64,000 nucleotides of DNA, taken from assembly GCF_008692195.1 (NCBI RefSeq), contig NZ_RXOM01000032.1, positions 124,001 to 188,000 on the forward strand. The letters run 5' to 3'. Both the position numbers and the translations under genes were made by a program. The notes under the pieces were generated by a model. That model searched no databases and was not told where the DNA came from. It saw only the letters and a program-made list of their open reading frames with translations. Positions 34,139 to 43,329 of the stretch are shown here, piece after piece; the first letter of the stretch is position 1, and each line of letters starts with the position of its first letter. This DNA comes from Salegentibacter sp. R32. Its GTDB lineage: Bacteria > Bacteroidota > Bacteroidia > Flavobacteriales > Flavobacteriaceae.

Positions 34139-34666
34139 CTACTCCAAGTACATTTCAATGAGTCCTTCAGGAACATTGAGGTGTAGAGTTTTATTGGGTT
34201 TATCTAGCTTGGCTATAAAATCGTCGTTTACAGGCACTAGAATTTCTTTGCCGTCACGCTCGATTTCAAATAAAGCTTGTGGTGTAGAATCGTTAACGCC
34301 TTTTAAAATCCCAACATCTCCAAAAAGTTTATCGGTTACTTTAAAGCCAATAACTTCGTGAAAGTAAAATTGATCGTCTTCCAGTTCAGGAAGAAAAGAC
34401 AAGGGAAGGTATAACTCCTTTTTTAGAATGCGATCGGCATCCTCTTCTGAAGTGATTTCTTCAAACTTAATTCGAAGTAAATTTGATTTTTGGAGGGAAC
34501 TTTTTTCAATAAAAAATGGAATCAGGTTTTTATTCATATCAATAAAAACCGATTCCATTTCTAGAAAACTTTCAGGATCGTCGGTGTCAAGTTTAACTAA
34601 GACTTCTCCTTTAAAACTGAATTTACTAACGATTTTTCCAAGATAGAAACAATCTTCCTTGCGCAT
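34139..34666 (-). CDS. rimM: Ribosome maturation factor RimM
   Basis: The 175-aa protein has the N-terminal RimM barrel (FYLGKIVSKFSFKGEVLVKL) and the PRC-like C-terminal domain (GDVGILKGVNDSTPQALFEI, then EILVPVNDDFIAKLD). It assists maturation of the 30S head with S19. It follows rpsP by 12 bases, the usual order. Confidence 0.94.
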   Translation of the reverse strand: MRKEDCFYLGKIVSKFSFKGEVLVKLDTDDPESFLEMESVFIDMNKNLIPFFIEKSSLQKSNLLRIKFEEITSEEDADRILKKELYLPLSFLPELEDDQFYFHEVIGFKVTDKLFGDVGILKGVNDSTPQALFEIERDGKEILVPVNDDFIAKLDKPNKTLHLNVPEGLIEMYLE

Positions 34667-34678
34667 CGTTAGGCTAAT

Positions 34679-35248
34679 TTATTCAGATTTTTTCTCTTCA
34701 GCTTTCGCTTCTTCTGCAGTTTCTGCATCTACTTCTTTAGCAGCATCTGCCTCCGGTTCATCTTCTTCAGTTACCGCAGCAGCTTCAGTTTCTGCTTGAG
34801 CAGCTTTGTATTCTGCTTCACGCTTTTCGTTTACCTCTTTTTCAGCAGCAAGGGCTTTTTCTCTCGCTTCTTGCTCTTCTTTAGAAAGGTTTTCTTTCTT
34901 AGCGTTAATTTTTCCTTCTTTTTCTTCTAACCAAGCTTTAAATTTTTCTTCAGCTTGTTCTTCAGTCAAAGCACCTTTACGAACACCACCGGCTAAGTGA
35001 TGTTTTAATAAAGCACCTTTGTAAGAAAGGATAGCACGGGCGGTATCGGTTGGCTGAGCACCGTTCTGTAACCATTTTACAGCTCCATCAACATTTAAAT
35101 CAATAGTTGCTGGGTTGGTATTTGGATTGTAAATTCCTAACTTGTCTAAGAATTTACCATCTCTTTTTGAACGAGCATCTGCGGCTACGATCCAGAAAAA
35201 AGCTCTACCTTTTCTCCCGTGTCTTTGTAATCTAATTTTTACAGGCAT
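34679..35248 (-). CDS. rpsP: 30S ribosomal protein S16 with long acidic C-terminal extension
   Basis: The first ~80 residues are standard S16 ([39 protein letters not shown]). The protein is 189 aa instead of the usual 80-90. Residues from about 95 on are a Glu/Ala/Lys-rich, probably helical and disordered tail ([17 protein letters not shown], ending AEEKKSE). Such tails are seen in other Bacteroidota S16 proteins. It heads the rpsP-rimM operon and has a good promoter at 35297-35325. Confidence 0.95.
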   Translation of the reverse strand: MPVKIRLQRHGRKGRAFFWIVAADARSKRDGKFLDKLGIYNPNTNPATIDLNVDGAVKWLQNGAQPTDTARAILSYKGALLKHHLAGGVRKGALTEEQAEEKFKAWLEEKEGKINAKKENLSKEEQEAREKALAAEKEVNEKREAEYKAAQAETEAAAVTEEDEPEADAAKEVDAETAEEAKAEEKKSE

Positions 35249-35296
35249 AATTAAATTAAATTTTGAGGTTCCCGACCTCGGTTATTAATAAGTCTG

Positions 35297-35325
35297 CAAA
35301 TGTACTATATTATTTTTTAAACCAA
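35297..35325 (-). promoter_or_regulatory. rpsP promoter
   Basis: On the minus strand TTG (35325-35323) is followed after 18 bases by TACATTTG (35304-35297), a full match to the Flavobacteriia promoter. It lies 49 bases upstream of the rpsP ATG. Confidence 0.7.
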
Positions 35326-35350
35326 GTGAAAATATTATTAATTTTTATTT

Positions 35351-35358
35351 TACATTTG
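35351..35358 (+). promoter_or_regulatory. Candidate -7 box of the DUF6252-like lipoprotein gene
   Basis: TACATTTG lies 34 bases upstream of the ATG at 35392. No TTG is seen at the right distance. Confidence 0.4.
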
Positions 35359-35391
35359 TAACACTCAAATAGTTAAAGAAACCTCAAATTT

Positions 35392-36048
35392 ATGAAAAAA
35401 TTAAGCCTACTTTTACTTTTAATGACGATTGCTATTAGTTGTAGTGACGATATTCAAAGTAACGCCCCATCCATACAAGGTGAAGTAAATGGTGAGTTTT
35501 TTAGAACTAATGCTTCATCTGCCTATTCAAATCAAGATGGTTCTATAACTTTAACAGGTGAATCAGGGTTAGATAAAATTACTTTGAAGGCAGCTGAGTT
35601 TGCAGTAGGAACCTATGAGTTGGGAATGAGTTCTCAAAGTGAAGCCGCGTATGAAATTAATGGAGTAGGTGTTTATTCAACAGGAACCACGGGAGATGGT
35701 GCTATTGAAATTACAAGGGTTACTTCTACTACACTTTCGGGTGAATTTTATTTTAATGCTTATCTTAACGGAAATGGGGATACGCTTAATGTAAATAAAG
35801 GTTCTTTTTTTGATGTGCCTATTACCAATGTAAGTGGCGGGGGAAATGAAGGTGCTTTAACTTGCAATCAAGCACAACAAGCAACTACAGCTGCCCAAAC
35901 AGCTTATGAAGGTGCAGAACTTGATTCAGAAGGGTTTGAAGCTATTTGTAATAATTATAAAGCAGCTTTGCAAAACCAGATAGAAGCTTGTGAGGATACC
36001 GATGGAACTTTACAAAATGCTATAGATGGTCTGGAATGTGGACAATAA
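35392..36048 (+). CDS. DUF6252-like lipoprotein
   Basis: The 218-aa protein has a lipoprotein signal with the lipid Cys at residue 17 (AISCSDDIQ). Residues 28-145 form a beta-rich domain (IQGEVNGEFFRTN, then GAIEITRVTSTTLSGEFYF), as in DUF6252-like Flavobacteriia lipoproteins. The C-terminal ~60 residues are different: four Cys (LTCNQAQQAT, EAICNNYK, IEACEDTDG, LECGQ) in a helical part that may form two disulfides. The function is unknown. It is ended by a strong hairpin. Confidence 0.7.
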   Translation: MKKLSLLLLLMTIAISCSDDIQSNAPSIQGEVNGEFFRTNASSAYSNQDGSITLTGESGLDKITLKAAEFAVGTYELGMSSQSEAAYEINGVGVYSTGTTGDGAIEITRVTSTTLSGEFYFNAYLNGNGDTLNVNKGSFFDVPITNVSGGGNEGALTCNQAQQATTAAQTAYEGAELDSEGFEAICNNYKAALQNQIEACEDTDGTLQNAIDGLECGQ

Positions 36049-36070
36049 AAAATTAGTAAGATAACAACGT

Positions 36071-36104
36071 AAAAAGCTTCAGGAAATTTCTGAAGCTTTT
36101 TTGT
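36071..36104 (+). terminator. Terminator of the lipoprotein gene
   Basis: AAAAAGCTTCAG and CTGAAGCTTTTTT form a 12-bp stem with a short loop. Confidence 0.9.
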
Positions 36105-36180
36105 TTTCTATACAATATAATGATAAAATTTGCGTTTAATTGACAAAATCGTATCGAAGCGTTTTTTGCCCCAAGTTTTA

Positions 36181-36213
36181 AAAAGCCACCGCTTGATAAG
36201 CAGGTGGCTTTTT
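36181..36213. terminator. Second terminator-like hairpin before dnaE
   Basis: AAAAGCCACC and AGGTGGCTTTT form a 10-bp stem followed by TTTTT. It is 80 bases upstream of dnaE, with no gene between it and the first terminator, so it may be a back-up terminator or an attenuator of dnaE. Confidence 0.7.
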
Positions 36214-36291
36214 TGTTGATAACTTCACTTTATTTTAAGCTTATCTTTTTCTAATTTTATACGTTCAATTCTTCAAAAATAATCACCGCTC

Positions 36292-39200
36292 ATGTACTTG
36301 ATTTTTGATACCGAAACTACCGGATTACCAAAGCGTTGGGATGCTCCTATAAGCGATTCAGATAACTGGCCAAGAGCCATACAGATTGCTTGGCAGCTAC
36401 ACGATGAAATGGGAGAGCTGGTCGAGCATGACGATTTCCTTATTCAACCCGATGGATTCAATATTCCTTATGATGCTGAAAAAATTCACGGAATTTCTAC
36501 AGAATTAGCTGCTGAAGATGGAATCACTTTACAAGAAGGTTTAGCTCGTTTTCAAAAAGCTTTAGGGAAAACCAAATTTATCGTTGGTCAAAATGTAGGT
36601 TTCGATGTTAATATCATGGGGGCTGAGTTTTATAGGCAAAGGATTGAAACTAAGCTTATCGAGCTTCCGGTGTTAGATACCTGTACCGAAACTACCGCGC
36701 AGCTTTGTCAGATTCCCGGAGGGCGTGGAGGTAAATTCAAATTACCTACACTTACCGAACTTCATGAGCATTTATTCGGTGAACCTTTTGCTGAAGCCCA
36801 TAACGCAACTGCCGATGTGGAAGCTACAACCCGTTGTTTCTTGGAATTGGTTAGACAGCGAATTTATACTGCAGAAGAATTAGATGTTGCCCCTGATTAT
36901 TTCGAAAATTATTCTGAAGCCAATCCGCAGCCTATTCAGCTTATCGGGTTAAAACATATCAACCTAAAAAAAGCTTCCGAAGTTATTCGGAAGAAAATGG
37001 CGAAGCAGGAGCCACAAAGTGAACTTTCAGAAGAAGAAATACAAGAGAATATTGAAGTATTGCAAGATGAAGATTTTGTTCATTTACACAATCACAGTCA
37101 ATATTCTATTTTACAATCTACCATTAGCGTGCAGGATTTGGTGCAAGCTGCTGCCAGTAAAAAAATGCCGGCAGTTGCCCTTACCGATCATGCCAATATG
37201 ATGGGAGCTTTTCATTTTGTTTCAGCAATAGCTAAACACAATGATGAAGTTAAAAAGAAGAAACAAGAAGCCGAAGAAAACGGAGAAACCTACGACGGAA
37301 AAGAAATTACCGGAATTGTAGGATGTGAGTTTTTTGTGTGTGAAGACCATACCGATAAATCTCGAAAAGATAATGGCTATCAAGTTGTACTCTTAGCTAA
37401 GAACAAAAAAGGCTATCATAACTTAGCCAAAATGTCGTCGCTAGCCTATACCGATGGGTTTTACTATGTGCCACGTATCGATAAAGAAGTCATTAAACGT
37501 TACAAGGAGGATGTAATGGTGCTTACCGGGAACCTTTACGGAGAAGTGCCCAGTAAAGTGTTGAACGTAGGAGAAAATCAAGCGGAAGAAGCTCTGCTTT
37601 GGTGGAAAGAAGAATTTGGCGATGATTTATATATCGAATTAATGCGCCACGGGCAGGAAGATGAAGACCGTGTAAATGAAGTATTGATTCGCTTTGCCAA
37701 AACGCATGAGGTTAAACTTATCGCTTCCAACAATACCTATTATTGCAATAAAGAAGATGCCAATGCGCACGATATTTTGTTGTGTATTAAAGATGGTGAA
37801 AAACAATCAACTCCCATAGGAAGAGGGCGTGGTTATCGTTACGGTTTACCTAACGAAGAATATTATTTCAAGTCTTCAGAAGAGATGAAAGAACTCTTCA
37901 AAGATCTCCCAGAAGCCATTACCAATATTCAAGAAATTGTAGATAAAACTGAGCGTTTTACCTTAGCACGGGATGTATTATTACCTGCCTTTACCATTCC
38001 GGAAGAATTTCTTCACCCGGAGGATAAAGAAGATGGTGGCAAGCGAGGGGAGAATGCCTACTTAAAACATCTAACTTTTAAAGGAGCTGAAGAGCGCTAT
38101 GGCGAAGTTACAGAAGATATTGCTGAACGTTTAAATTTTGAACTTTCAGTTATTGAAAATACCGGTTATCCGGGGTACTTCTTAATTGTAGAAGACTTTA
38201 TTCGGGAAGCAAGAAATCTTGGGGTTTCTGTTGGTCCTGGAAGGGGTTCGGCTGCAGGAAGTGCGGTGGCTTATTGTTTGAAGATTACCAATATCGATCC
38301 CATTAAGTACGATTTGCTTTTTGAGCGTTTCTTAAATCCGGATCGTGTGAGTATGCCCGATATCGATATTGATTTTGATGATGAAGGAAGAAGTCGGGTA
38401 ATGGATTATGTGATTGGAAAATACGGAGCCAATCAAGTAGCTCAAATTATTACTTATGGAACGATGGCGGCAAAGTCTTCAATTCGTGATACGGCACGTG
38501 TGCTTGATTTACCGTTGAGTGATGCCGATCGTATCGCGAAGTTGATTCCCGATATGTCGAAGCTGCATAAAATTTTTGCTTTAGACGAAAAAGGCGTGAA
38601 GGCAAAATTCCGAAGTGAAGAAGTAGAAAAAATAAATGAGCTTTTTAATATTTCTGAAGGGGAAGACTTAGAGGCACAAACTGTAAATAAAGCCAGGGTT
38701 TTAGAAGGTTCGGTAAGAAATACGGGAATTCACGCTTGTGGGGTGATTATCACACCGAGTGATATTACCAATTACGTTCCGGTTTCGGTGGCAAAAGATT
38801 CCGATTTGTATGTCACACAATTTGATAACTCCGTAGTGGAAAACGCCGGACTGCTGAAGATGGACTTCTTAGGGCTAAAAACCTTAACCCTTATTAAAGA
38901 TACCATCAAAATTGTAAAAGGCCGTCACGGAATTGAATTAGATCCGGAAACATTTCCGTTAGATGATGAAGAAACTTATAAACTTTTCCAACGTGGAGAA
39001 ACCGTAGGGATTTTTCAATATGAATCTCCCGGAATGCAAAAACATATGCAATCACTTAAACCAACCGTGTTTGAAGATTTAATTGCGATGAATGCCTTGT
39101 ACCGACCGGGACCAATGGAATATATCCCGAGTTTCATTGCCCGTAAGCACGGTGAAGAAGAAATTACCTACGACCTTCCTGATATGGAAGAATACCTGCA

Positions 39201-40680
39201 AGAAACCTATGGAATTACCGTTTACCAAGAGCAGGTGATGTTACTTTCACAAAAACTGGCAGGGTTTACCAAGGGTGAAGCCGATATGCTTCGAAAAGCG
39301 ATGGGAAAAAAGATTTTCGCCTTATTGGAAAAATTAAAACCTAAATTCTTAAACGGAGGAGAAGAACGAGGACATCCTCGGGAAACCTTAGAGAAAATCT
39401 GGAAAGACTGGGAAGCCTTTGCAAGTTACGCGTTTAACAAGTCGCATTCAACTTGTTATGCTTGGATTGCTTATCAAACAGCTTATTTAAAAGCCCATTA
39501 TCCGGCAGAATATATGGCGGCGGTACTTTCCAATAATATGAATAACATCAAGAACGTGACCTTCTTTATGGAAGAATGTAAACGGATGAAGTTACCGGTA
39601 TTAGGTCCCGATGTAAATGAATCCTATTACAAATTCTCTGTAAATAAAGAAAATGCCATTCGGTTTGGAATGGGGGCCATAAAAGGAGTGGGGAGCGGCG
39701 CTGTGGAAACCATTGTGGAAAACCGAAAAGAAGACGGTGCTTATCGTTCTATTTTTGATATGGCTAAACGCATCGATTTACGAGCGGCCAATAAAAAAGC
39801 TTTTGAAAACCTTGCCTTAGCAGGTGGTTTTGATTGTTTTACACCTACGCATCGAGCACAATATTTTCATGATGAAGGGGATGGAATCACCTTTTTAGAA
39901 AAAGTAATGAAATTTGCTTCGAAGTTTCAAGAAAGTCAAAATTCTTCTCAGGTGAGTTTGTTTGGTGAAGCCAGTGAAGTTCAAATTCCAGAACCGCAAG
40001 TACCGCCTTGCGAAGAGTGGACCACAATGGAAAAACTAAAAAAAGAACGAGATGTAGTTGGAATTTATATTTCAGGACATCCGTTGGATGATTTTACCCA
40101 CGAGATCAAACATTTTTGTAACAGTACTTTAGAAAGCTTTGGTGATTTACATAGCCAAACCAATCGGGAGCTTTCCTTTGCAGGAATTATTACCGATGTG
40201 CAACATCGGGTGAGTAAAACCGGAAAAGGTTGGGCGGCATTTACCGTAGAGGATTATATAGAATCTTATGAGTTCAGGATTTTTGGAGAAGACTATTTAA
40301 AACACCGTCACTTTTTAATGATGAATAGTTTTGTTTATATCAAAGCATTTGTCAAACAGGGTTGGGTAAATAAAGACACCGGTAAAGTGGGCGATCCACG
40401 AATTCAGTTTAATTCATTTAAACAATTGCAGGATGTGATGGAAGAATCGGCCAGAAAACTCACCATTCAGCTAGATGTTCACGAGTTAAAACAAGAGCGA
40501 ATTGATTTTCTAAAAGATTTGTTCGTTACCTTTAAAGGTGATCACACCCTTAATTTTGTAGTTTACGAAATGAAAGAACGTGTAAAACTCCATATGCCAA
40601 GCAGAAAACAGAAAGTGAAAATCTGTAGTGAATTATTAGAACAATTGAAGGAAGAAAAATTGGCTTATAAAGTGAATTAG
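36292..40680 (+). CDS. dnaE: DNA polymerase III alpha subunit with fused N-terminal 3'-5' exonuclease
   Basis: The 1462-aa protein starts with a DnaQ-type exonuclease (about 1-195): Exo I in YLIFDTETTGLP, Exo II in GQNVGFDVN, Exo III in AHNATADVEAT. The PHP domain begins near residue 262 (FVHLHNHSQYSIL, ALTDHANM). The polymerase palm has VGPGRGSAAGS and the catalytic aspartates in MPDIDIDFDDEG. Helix-hairpin-helix and OB domains follow (SFAGIITDVQHRVSKTG). This is the replicative polymerase, longer than E. coli DnaE by the fused proofreading domain, an arrangement known in Bacteroidota. Confidence 0.95.
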   Translation: MYLIFDTETTGLPKRWDAPISDSDNWPRAIQIAWQLHDEMGELVEHDDFLIQPDGFNIPYDAEKIHGISTELAAEDGITLQEGLARFQKALGKTKFIVGQNVGFDVNIMGAEFYRQRIETKLIELPVLDTCTETTAQLCQIPGGRGGKFKLPTLTELHEHLFGEPFAEAHNATADVEATTRCFLELVRQRIYTAEELDVAPDYFENYSEANPQPIQLIGLKHINLKKASEVIRKKMAKQEPQSELSEEEIQENIEVLQDEDFVHLHNHSQYSILQSTISVQDLVQAAASKKMPAVALTDHANMMGAFHFVSAIAKHNDEVKKKKQEAEENGETYDGKEITGIVGCEFFVCEDHTDKSRKDNGYQVVLLAKNKKGYHNLAKMSSLAYTDGFYYVPRIDKEVIKRYKEDVMVLTGNLYGEVPSKVLNVGENQAEEALLWWKEEFGDDLYIELMRHGQEDEDRVNEVLIRFAKTHEVKLIASNNTYYCNKEDANAHDILLCIKDGEKQSTPIGRGRGYRYGLPNEEYYFKSSEEMKELFKDLPEAITNIQEIVDKTERFTLARDVLLPAFTIPEEFLHPEDKEDGGKRGENAYLKHLTFKGAEERYGEVTEDIAERLNFELSVIENTGYPGYFLIVEDFIREARNLGVSVGPGRGSAAGSAVAYCLKITNIDPIKYDLLFERFLNPDRVSMPDIDIDFDDEGRSRVMDYVIGKYGANQVAQIITYGTMAAKSSIRDTARVLDLPLSDADRIAKLIPDMSKLHKIFALDEKGVKAKFRSEEVEKINELFNISEGEDLEAQTVNKARVLEGSVRNTGIHACGVIITPSDITNYVPVSVAKDSDLYVTQFDNSVVENAGLLKMDFLGLKTLTLIKDTIKIVKGRHGIELDPETFPLDDEETYKLFQRGETVGIFQYESPGMQKHMQSLKPTVFEDLIAMNALYRPGPMEYIPSFIARKHGEEEITYDLPDMEEYLQETYGITVYQEQVMLLSQKLAGFTKGEADMLRKAMGKKIFALLEKLKPKFLNGGEERGHPRETLEKIWKDWEAFASYAFNKSHSTCYAWIAYQTAYLKAHYPAEYMAAVLSNNMNNIKNVTFFMEECKRMKLPVLGPDVNESYYKFSVNKENAIRFGMGAIKGVGSGAVETIVENRKEDGAYRSIFDMAKRIDLRAANKKAFENLALAGGFDCFTPTHRAQYFHDEGDGITFLEKVMKFASKFQESQNSSQVSLFGEASEVQIPEPQVPPCEEWTTMEKLKKERDVVGIYISGHPLDDFTHEIKHFCNSTLESFGDLHSQTNRELSFAGIITDVQHRVSKTGKGWAAFTVEDYIESYEFRIFGEDYLKHRHFLMMNSFVYIKAFVKQGWVNKDTGKVGDPRIQFNSFKQLQDVMEESARKLTIQLDVHELKQERIDFLKDLFVTFKGDHTLNFVVYEMKERVKLHMPSRKQKVKICSELLEQLKEEKLAYKVN

Positions 40681-40836
40681 TTATTTAGTTTTTTTTTGGA
40701 AATTCTTTTTTGCGGAGGAATTGAGAAAAGCGACTGCCGAAAGTCCGACCCGCAAGGAAACTCCCTTATAAAAATAGTCAATATTTGCATAACCTAATGT
40801 AATGTAAAAGATGATGGAGAGGTAAAAATATTTCCG

Positions 40837-40844
40837 TATTTTTG
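40837..40844 (+). promoter_or_regulatory. Candidate -7 box for trxA
   Basis: TATTTTTG matches TAnnTTTG, 24 bases before the trxA ATG. The upstream TTG is not evident. Confidence 0.45.
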
Positions 40845-40867
40845 TATTTCAATAAAAAAAGATAATT

Positions 40868-41185
40868 ATGGCTTTAGAGATAACAGATGCAAATTTTGAA
40901 GAAACTGTATTGCAGAGTGACAAACCTGTGATGGTAGATTTTTGGGCTGCTTGGTGCGGACCTTGTAGAATGGTAGGACCTATTATAGATGAAGTGAGTA
41001 AGGAATACGACGGAAAAGCCGTAGTAGGGAAGCTAGACGTAGATGCCAATCAAGAATTTGCAGCAAAATATGGAGTAAGAAATATCCCAACCGTTTTGGT
41101 GTTCAAAGGTGGAGAGTTAGTTAACCGTCAAGTAGGTGTGTCTCCTAAAGATACCTATACCAAAGCCTTAGATGAGTTGCTATAA
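40868..41185 (+). CDS. trxA: Thioredoxin
   Basis: The 105-aa protein is a classic thioredoxin: MVDFWAAWCGPCRMVGP with the redox CGPC near residue 34, the cis-Pro in NIPTVLVFKGG, and a final helix. It reduces cytoplasmic disulfides. It has no signal peptide. It is followed by a terminator. Confidence 0.96.
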   Translation: MALEITDANFEETVLQSDKPVMVDFWAAWCGPCRMVGPIIDEVSKEYDGKAVVGKLDVDANQEFAAKYGVRNIPTVLVFKGGELVNRQVGVSPKDTYTKALDELL

Positions 41186-41209
41186 AAATAAAATGAATAA
41201 TTAGATTTG

Positions 41210-41238
41210 AAAAGGTTTGGCTTTTGCCGAACCTTTTT
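41210..41238 (+). terminator. Terminator of trxA
   Basis: AAAGGTTTGGC and GCCGAACCTTT form an 11-bp stem with one G-T pair, then TTTTT. Confidence 0.85.
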
Positions 41239-41257
41239 TATTTTTAGTGATGCTGCA

Positions 41258-41320
41258 CCACGCTCTGGCGTGGCCGGGTCTTCGCTAGTCGCTTTTTTCA
41301 ATTCCTGCGCAGGCAGGAAT
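41258..41320. repeat. Pair of GC-rich hairpins upstream of the DUF58 gene
   Basis: CCACGC-tctg-GCGTGG (41258-41273) and ATTCCTGC-gcag-GCAGGAAT (41301-41320) are two perfect hairpins in a patch clearly richer in G+C than its surroundings. It looks like an inserted dispersed intergenic repeat. It is immediately downstream of the trxA terminator and 50 bases before the DUF58 start. Confidence 0.55.
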
Positions 41321-41371
41321 CTCCAAAGAGCTTCAACATGCCGCTCAACCCCTTGCAGGAAAAACAGAACT

Positions 41372-42301
41372 ATGAATTTACAAGACGAAGTAAACAAAAC
41401 CAGTGGGTTCACCCATTTAGAACTTTTAGCCAAGCAAGTCGTAGAAGGTTTTATTTCCGGGATGCATAAAAGTCCGTTTCACGGTTTTTCAGCAGAATTT
41501 GCCGAACATAAAATCTATAATCCAGGAGAAAGTACGCGGCATATCGACTGGAAGTTATTTGCCAAAACCGATAAACTCTACACAAAACGTTACGAAGAAG
41601 AAACCAATCTGCGTTGCCATTTAATTATCGATAATTCCGCTTCCATGCATTATCCGTTTCTCAAGCAACAAAATATTGACCAGTTAAATAAAATAGGTTT
41701 TTCGGCATTGGCTTCAGCTTCCTTGATGCAAATTTTAAAAAAGCAACGTGATGCCGTAGGCTTGAGTGTTTATAGTGATGCTTACGATTATTATGCGCCT
41801 GAAAAAGGAAGTGAGCGGCACCATCAGATGTTGTTAAATCAGTTGGAACAACTGGTAACGAATCCCGTAAAAGAACGAAAAACAGAAACCTATACTTATT
41901 TGCATTTAATTGCCGAAAAGATGAAGCGACGCTCCCTTATCTTTTTGTTTACCGATATGTTTCAAGTCGATGAAGAAGAAGAACGTTTATTTGAAGCTTT
42001 GCGGCATCTAAAATATAATAAACACGAGTTAGTACTGTTTCATACTTATGATAGCCGTCACGAATTAGAGTTTGAGTTTGACAATGCTCCCAAAAAGTTT
42101 ATTGATGTAGAAAGTGGGGAAAGTGTGAATTTGTATGCGGAGAGTATCAAAGAAAATTATGCCAATGCGGTTACTAATTATTTTGAAGCTTTAAAACTAA
42201 AATGTATGCAGTACCAAATTAAATATGTTCCGGTAGATATTCATGCTTCTTTTAATAAAGTGTTGACGACTTATTTGGTGGAACGGCAGAGGTTTGGTTA
42301 A
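41372..42301 (+). CDS. DUF58 / von Willebrand A-like protein
   Basis: The 309-aa protein starts at ATG 41372 (MNLQDEVNKTSGF); any earlier start would include the hairpin repeats. It has the DUF58 core YNPGESTRHIDWKLFAKTDKLY near residue 55 and the metal-site DNSASMHYP of a vWA-like fold near residue 90. Such proteins usually work with a MoxR-type AAA ATPase, but none is adjacent here. The role is probably in assembly or quality control of envelope or metal-dependent proteins. Confidence 0.85.
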   Translation: MNLQDEVNKTSGFTHLELLAKQVVEGFISGMHKSPFHGFSAEFAEHKIYNPGESTRHIDWKLFAKTDKLYTKRYEEETNLRCHLIIDNSASMHYPFLKQQNIDQLNKIGFSALASASLMQILKKQRDAVGLSVYSDAYDYYAPEKGSERHHQMLLNQLEQLVTNPVKERKTETYTYLHLIAEKMKRRSLIFLFTDMFQVDEEEERLFEALRHLKYNKHELVLFHTYDSRHELEFEFDNAPKKFIDVESGESVNLYAESIKENYANAVTNYFEALKLKCMQYQIKYVPVDIHASFNKVLTTYLVERQRFG

Positions 42302-42377
42302 TCTTTAGGTTGAGTGAAGCTTTTCTAAATGGGTTAAACCTTCAAAATTTTATTTTTAGTAACATACAAGAAGCGAA

Positions 42378-43223
42378 CTAATTCTCCTTTTGCTGCATAA
42401 ACAAATATTTTAAACCATCATATTCCGATGGAATAATTACAGAACCGTGATTTTCTTCTGGATAATACTTAAACCTCCAGCGTAAGTGTTTAGGCTGAAA
42501 CTTTTTAAATAACGGTGATAATTCTTCCTGAGTTTCACTTAAATTTTGATGGTTGGACGAAGAAAAAAACAAACTTTTTCCGAAAAATTCTGTAGTTACT
42601 AATTTTTCTTTTGCTAGCTCTAGCAAGAATTTATCTGCCCACCAAATACTAGGATCGATTGCTAAATAATTAGTGAAATAATCGGGATGTTCTAATAAAG
42701 TGTAAAGGACGGTTAGTGCGCCAAATGAATGTCCCACAAAAGTAGCGGTAGATTTTACTCTATAATTTTTTTCAATTTCAGGACGAAGTTCTTTTATTAG
42801 AAATTTTAAAAATTCTTCTCCGCCACCGCTTTCTTGCAACATTGTTTTATTCTTCTGAAATTTCTTAGGAAGGTTGTTTGCCTTTACTGGCGTTAAATCA
42901 CGATTTCGATTGGTGTTGACTACACCTATCACAATCATTTTTGGGATCATCCCGCCACGTCTTCCTCTTGATAGCATTTTTTGCAAACCCGTAAAACTGT
43001 GAAAGTTAATTTTTGCGTCTAATAAATAAACTACCGGATAATTTTGACTTTCATTTTCATTATAATCATCAGGTAAATACAGCCAATATTCTCGTTCTTC
43101 CTGTAAAATTTTAGAAGAAATGGTATATGATTTTCCGATACTCAATTCGTTTTTGATTTGTGCCATTCCAAAGTAATTCAGCAATAAAACGAAAAGGGAT
43201 ATTATTTTTTTTACTGTATTCAT
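42378..43223 (-). CDS. Secreted alpha/beta-hydrolase, siderophore-esterase-like
   Basis: The 281-aa protein has a signal peptide (about 1-21, YFGMAQ) and the nucleophile elbow TFVGHSFGALT near residue 152, with a late DSxxH-type His in ENHGSVI. The esterase D/Fes/IroE-like architecture (YWLYLPDDYNENE, NYPVVYLLDAK) and its position on the same strand as a TonB/DUF4374/PepSY cluster suggest hydrolysis of a ferric siderophore ester. The siderophore role is inferred from context. Other esters are possible. Confidence 0.7.
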   Translation of the reverse strand: MNTVKKIISLFVLLLNYFGMAQIKNELSIGKSYTISSKILQEEREYWLYLPDDYNENESQNYPVVYLLDAKINFHSFTGLQKMLSRGRRGGMIPKMIVIGVVNTNRNRDLTPVKANNLPKKFQKNKTMLQESGGGEEFLKFLIKELRPEIEKNYRVKSTATFVGHSFGALTVLYTLLEHPDYFTNYLAIDPSIWWADKFLLELAKEKLVTTEFFGKSLFFSSSNHQNLSETQEELSPLFKKFQPKHLRWRFKYYPEENHGSVIIPSEYDGLKYLFMQQKEN

Positions 43224-43329
43224 AGTATAGACTTTCTAAAATTATTATTCACGAAATTTCTTGTGCAACAATATTATACATAATTAAAAGATAGTTTTCA
43301 TATCAACTCCGATTGATGTGAAAATAGCT

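Noticed and set aside
41207-41371. Upstream extension of the DUF58 gene
   Set aside because: It would run through the trxA terminator and two hairpin repeats, and the family starts near ATG 41372.
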